Shown piece by piece: positions 13,246-15,692 of a DNA stretch of 15,692 nucleotides. Origin of the DNA: an uncultured cyanobacterium (lineage in GTDB: Bacteria > Cyanobacteriota > Vampirovibrionia > Gastranaerophilales > Gastranaerophilaceae); NCBI GenBank assembly GCA_947073895.1, contig CAMTNN010000015.1, forward strand, positions 1 through 15,692, in the 5' to 3' direction. The notes beneath the pieces were generated by a model. The model was not told the origin of the DNA, made no database searches, and saw nothing but the letters and a program-made list of their open reading frames with translations. The position numbers and the translations under genes were made by a program. Numbering within the stretch: position 1 is the first letter of the stretch; every line of letters starts with the position of its first letter.

Positions 13246-14679
13246 TTATTTAAAGCGAGTCGCTGTAACAACAGTCCAGCTTCCATTCTTATCAACTGAA
13301 TAATCTCTATAGTTGTCATTTATAGCTTTAAGCAAAGAATGCTTTATTACAGAAAATGTTATGAACATCTCAGGAAGGTTTCTAGTTTTAGACTCCTCAA
13401 TTAAATTTTCAGGAATAAAACTTACACTATCTAAAAATACTACAGACACTCGTTCTCCAATTTTTACATCTTCTAAAATTTTAGAAGGATTATCGAGGTA
13501 AACAAATCTCATAGTTTTATCTATCCAGTATGATGGAACATTTATTTCTAAATATCGTTCAAATCTGCTTTTATCATAATAAGTAAAAACAATTTTATTC
13601 GGGTTTTGCTTATTTATTACATCACAAACCAGTTTATGCCCCTCGCTTCGGTAAATTTTAGCAGTGTAATAAGGCGTAAACACTGCAAACAAATGAAATA
13701 TTATAAAAATAGAATACAGTAAGTTTCCATATTTATTCTGCATACCTAATACAAATAAAAGAATCATTATAGGTAGAATTTCAATCAAATACTTTGTAAT
13801 AAAAACCACTTTACCGCTTAAAGCAAGGGCAGACATAGTTATTATTACCGCAATACAAATACAAAAAAGCCCCCGCTCTTTTAAAGAACCTCGAATAAAA
13901 CCATATAGACCTATTAAAGTCGGGACTAAAATTAACAACATCCACAAAAAATCTTTATTATAGAAAAACACTTGCGGAACATTAACATTATTAGTAAGGA
14001 TAGGTGAATAAAAATCACTAAACAGAAATAAAATATTATTTAAAGAAAATACACTCCACCACTGCGAAGAAGGAAGCATTCTTAAAATATTTATCCCAAT
14101 CGGGAAAAGCAATATAGCTACAAAAATAAAAGCCGGTATAACATATTTAGATTTCTTTTTTAAATAAAGAGTATTAAAACAGACATATATAATACCAAGC
14201 ACATGAGTCAATAAAACAAGCATTGCAGATATCACATAACCTAATAGACCTTTTTTGCAATTCTTAATTCTTACTGTAAAAAAGAGCATTAATGAAGAAA
14301 ACAAAAATAAAAGCGAATAAAATCGTACTTCTTGTGCATAATAAATCAAGAAAGACAAAACAGCAGTTACCAGCGCCATTTGAAGAGCTGTTTTTTTTGA
14401 ATATTCCTTACCTGTTAAATACATAACTGGAACAGCCAAAACAGACGGCAATACCGATGTAAGTCTTAGTACAAAATCACTGCAATTTGAAAACGGTTTT
14501 AAATACAAATAGTACAGTGGCATGTGACACTGTTTTAAAACTTCCTGCCAAAATCCTTTAGCAAAAGGCGTCGAAGCAACAAACCAGCTGACATATTCAT
14601 CATTCCAGAGTCCTTCCGGCTTATCAAGATTAATAAGCCTCAAAACCAATGCCAGAATTATAACACCTGCTAACTGCAA
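13246..14679 (-). CDS. GT39/ArnT-like integral membrane glycosyltransferase
   Basis: The 477-aa protein has an N-terminal hydrophobic helix ending in LRLINL, followed by LWNDEYVSW with the acidic pair D27-E28. This is the signature of the first periplasmic loop in GT-C enzymes of the PMT/ArnT type, which transfer a sugar from a polyprenyl-phosphate donor. HMPLYYLYL (52-60) and YYAQEVRFYSLLFLFSS (113-129) are also typical. About ten further membrane segments precede a soluble C-terminal domain of roughly 130 residues. The acceptor is unknown: lipid, glycan or protein. The start is TTG at 14679, directly after the TAG stop of the upstream gene and in the same frame, with AAGAGGTG giving a good SD seven bases before it. 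Translation is therefore probably coupled to the UDP-glucuronate decarboxylase. Confidence 0.85.
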   Translation of the reverse strand: MQLAGVIILALVLRLINLDKPEGLWNDEYVSWFVASTPFAKGFWQEVLKQCHMPLYYLYLKPFSNCSDFVLRLTSVLPSVLAVPVMYLTGKEYSKKTALQMALVTAVLSFLIYYAQEVRFYSLLFLFSSLMLFFTVRIKNCKKGLLGYVISAMLVLLTHVLGIIYVCFNTLYLKKKSKYVIPAFIFVAILLFPIGINILRMLPSSQWWSVFSLNNILFLFSDFYSPILTNNVNVPQVFFYNKDFLWMLLILVPTLIGLYGFIRGSLKERGLFCICIAVIITMSALALSGKVVFITKYLIEILPIMILLFVLGMQNKYGNLLYSIFIIFHLFAVFTPYYTAKIYRSEGHKLVCDVINKQNPNKIVFTYYDKSRFERYLEINVPSYWIDKTMRFVYLDNPSKILEDVKIGERVSVVFLDSVSFIPENLIEESKTRNLPEMFITFSVIKHSLLKAINDNYRDYSVDKNGSWTVVTATRFK

Positions 14680-15621
14680 CTAAACACCTCTTGCAAGCTT
14701 ATTTTTAAAATATTCTATGGTCAATTCCAAACCTTCTTCAATTGAAACAGTAGGTTGCCAATTAAGTTTTTCTTTAGCAAGAGAGATATCAGGTTTACGC
14801 TTAACAGGGTCATCATTTGGAAGCGGTTTGTAAACCAAGTTTGAATCGGAGCCGATTTTATTAATTATAAGCTCTGCCAAATTCAAAATTGTTCTTTCGT
14901 TAGGATTTCCTAAGTTTACAGGCCCTGTAAACTCTTTAGAATTCATCATTCTAATCATACCTTCAACCAAATCCGAAACATAGCAAAAAGAACGAGTTTG
15001 CGAACCTTTTCCGTAGATAGTAATGTCTTCACCTTTTAAAGCTTGAACAATAAAATTTGAAACGACACGTCCGTCATTCGGATGCATATTAGGCCCATAA
15101 GTATTAAATATTCTTATAATTTTAATATCAGCACCGTATTGCCTATGATAATCCATCATAAGAGTTTCAGCACAGCGTTTACCTTCATCATAACAACTTC
15201 TGATTCCAATTGGGTTAACATTTCCCCAATATGTTTCTCTTTGCGGGTGCTCAAGTGGGTCTCCATAAACCTCACTTGTTGAAGCCTGCAAAATTGTCGC
15301 ATTATATTTTTTTGCTAAATCGAGCATATTAGCAATACCGACCACAGAAGTTCTAACCGTTTTAACGGGATTAAACTGATAGTGTGGCGGACTTGCAGGG
15401 CAAGCAAGGTTATAAATCTGATTAACTTCAAAATCTATTTCATCCTCTATATCTTGCTCAAGAAATTTAAAATTAGGTTTGTCCATTAAATTTTTAATAT
15501 TTTCTAAAGACCCTGTAAAAAGGCTGTCTAAACAGATAACATAATTACCTTCATCAACAAGTCGCTTACATAAATGAGACCCGATAAATCCGGCGCCTCC
15601 TGTTACTAAAATTCTTTTCAC
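14680..15621 (-). CDS. UDP-glucuronate decarboxylase (UDP-xylose synthase family)
   Basis: This short-chain dehydrogenase-fold enzyme makes UDP-xylose (or its 4-keto intermediate) from UDP-glucuronate, using bound NAD+. The 313-aa protein has GGAGFIG (residues 8-14), the hallmark [18 protein letters not shown] (71-88), [10 protein letters not shown] with the catalytic serine/threonine region and E117, RSCYDEGKR with Y144 and K148, and [18 protein letters not shown]. These motifs distinguish it from dTDP-glucose dehydratases and UDP-galactose epimerases. I choose the GTG at 15621 since GAGGAG lies six bases upstream and the protein then starts [11 protein letters not shown]; an ATG 11 codons earlier would overlap the promoter. 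The substrate would come from Ugd at the left end. It is the first gene of a two-gene unit with the GT39-like gene. Confidence 0.92.
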   Translation of the reverse strand: MKRILVTGGAGFIGSHLCKRLVDEGNYVICLDSLFTGSLENIKNLMDKPNFKFLEQDIEDEIDFEVNQIYNLACPASPPHYQFNPVKTVRTSVVGIANMLDLAKKYNATILQASTSEVYGDPLEHPQRETYWGNVNPIGIRSCYDEGKRCAETLMMDYHRQYGADIKIIRIFNTYGPNMHPNDGRVVSNFIVQALKGEDITIYGKGSQTRSFCYVSDLVEGMIRMMNSKEFTGPVNLGNPNERTILNLAELIINKIGSDSNLVYKPLPNDDPVKRKPDISLAKEKLNWQPTVSIEEGLELTIEYFKNKLARGV

Positions 15622-15639
15622 GATACTCTCCTCGCTAAT

Positions 15640-15668
15640 ATCGTAACAAAACAAAAGAGTTATTTCAA
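15640..15668 (-). promoter_or_regulatory. Promoter of the UDP-xylose synthase/glycosyltransferase unit
   Basis: TTGAAA (15668-15663) and TACGAT (15645-15640) on the minus strand are 17 bp apart. The predicted start is about 15633, just at the SD region, so the leader would be very short, about a dozen bases. Nothing recognisable lies between this promoter and the right edge of the window. Confidence 0.68.
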
Positions 15669-15692
15669 TGTTTTTGTGGTAATATTAACTTA

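Noticed and set aside
15618..15645. Inverted repeat ACGATA/TATCGT around the decarboxylase SD as an RNA switch
   Set aside because: The left arm overlaps the -10 box, so it is probably not transcribed; it could only be a DNA site, and six bases may be chance.
15622..15654. ATG start 11 codons upstream for the UDP-glucuronate decarboxylase
   Set aside because: It overlaps the promoter -10 region and would place the start upstream of the predicted transcription start; GTG with GAGGAG fits better.

Overview
The window is an AT-rich bacterial chromosome segment, densely packed, with no mobile element, CRISPR array or defence locus that I can see. A tripartite RND efflux system with an outer-membrane channel shows a two-membrane (Gram-negative type) envelope. 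Strong Shine-Dalgarno (SD) sites precede most genes, and good -35/-10 promoters with 17-bp spacers occur four times. Together with an unrecognised membrane protein that starts with a short tail reading ISFGG, the style recalls gut Gastranaerophilales (Melainabacteria/Vampirovibrionia). That assignment is my inference and is not proven here.

Layout. Left end (1-2.8 kb): the start of a TRAM-domain gene (probably a 23S rRNA uracil-methyltransferase) overlaps a DnaQ-like exonuclease gene. Divergent from them is thioredoxin, whose stop overlaps that of the convergent UDP-glucose 6-dehydrogenase. Positions 2.8-3.0 kb hold a tRNA-Ile(GAT) preceded by a foldable 50-nt leader and followed by a palindromic terminator. 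From 3.0 to 5.8 kb lie a DMT-family permease, a PnuC-like vitamin-precursor transporter, an unrecognised 311-aa membrane protein and an 83-aa unknown, arranged as tight convergent and divergent pairs.

Positions 5.8-11.7 kb are one minus-strand operon: membrane fusion protein, RND pump, TolC-type channel. Its genes overlap (TAATG and ATGA junctions) and it has a near-consensus promoter at 11648-11676. No local regulator gene is visible. A 72-aa unknown lies just upstream.

Positions 12.0-13.2 kb are rplJ-rplL (L10 and L7/L12) with a promoter, an L10-binding leader containing a kink-turn-like motif, a candidate attenuator, and a terminator after rplL. The usual neighbours rplK-rplA upstream and rpoB-rpoC downstream are absent. 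Positions 13.2-15.7 kb are a two-gene unit: a UDP-glucuronate decarboxylase (UDP-xylose synthase type) followed immediately by a GT39/ArnT-like membrane glycosyltransferase.

How the genes fit together: UDP-glucose dehydrogenase at the left and UDP-glucuronate decarboxylase at the right perform consecutive steps (UDP-Glc to UDP-GlcA to UDP-Xyl). The GT39-like enzyme could use a lipid-linked sugar to modify an envelope component. The most interesting items are the rplJL leader with two mutually exclusive pairings, the structured leader abutting the tRNA, a set of genes that lack an SD but have a -10-like box just before the start codon (possible leaderless mRNAs), and the unrecognised 311-aa protein. 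I did not find a clearly new multi-gene system.
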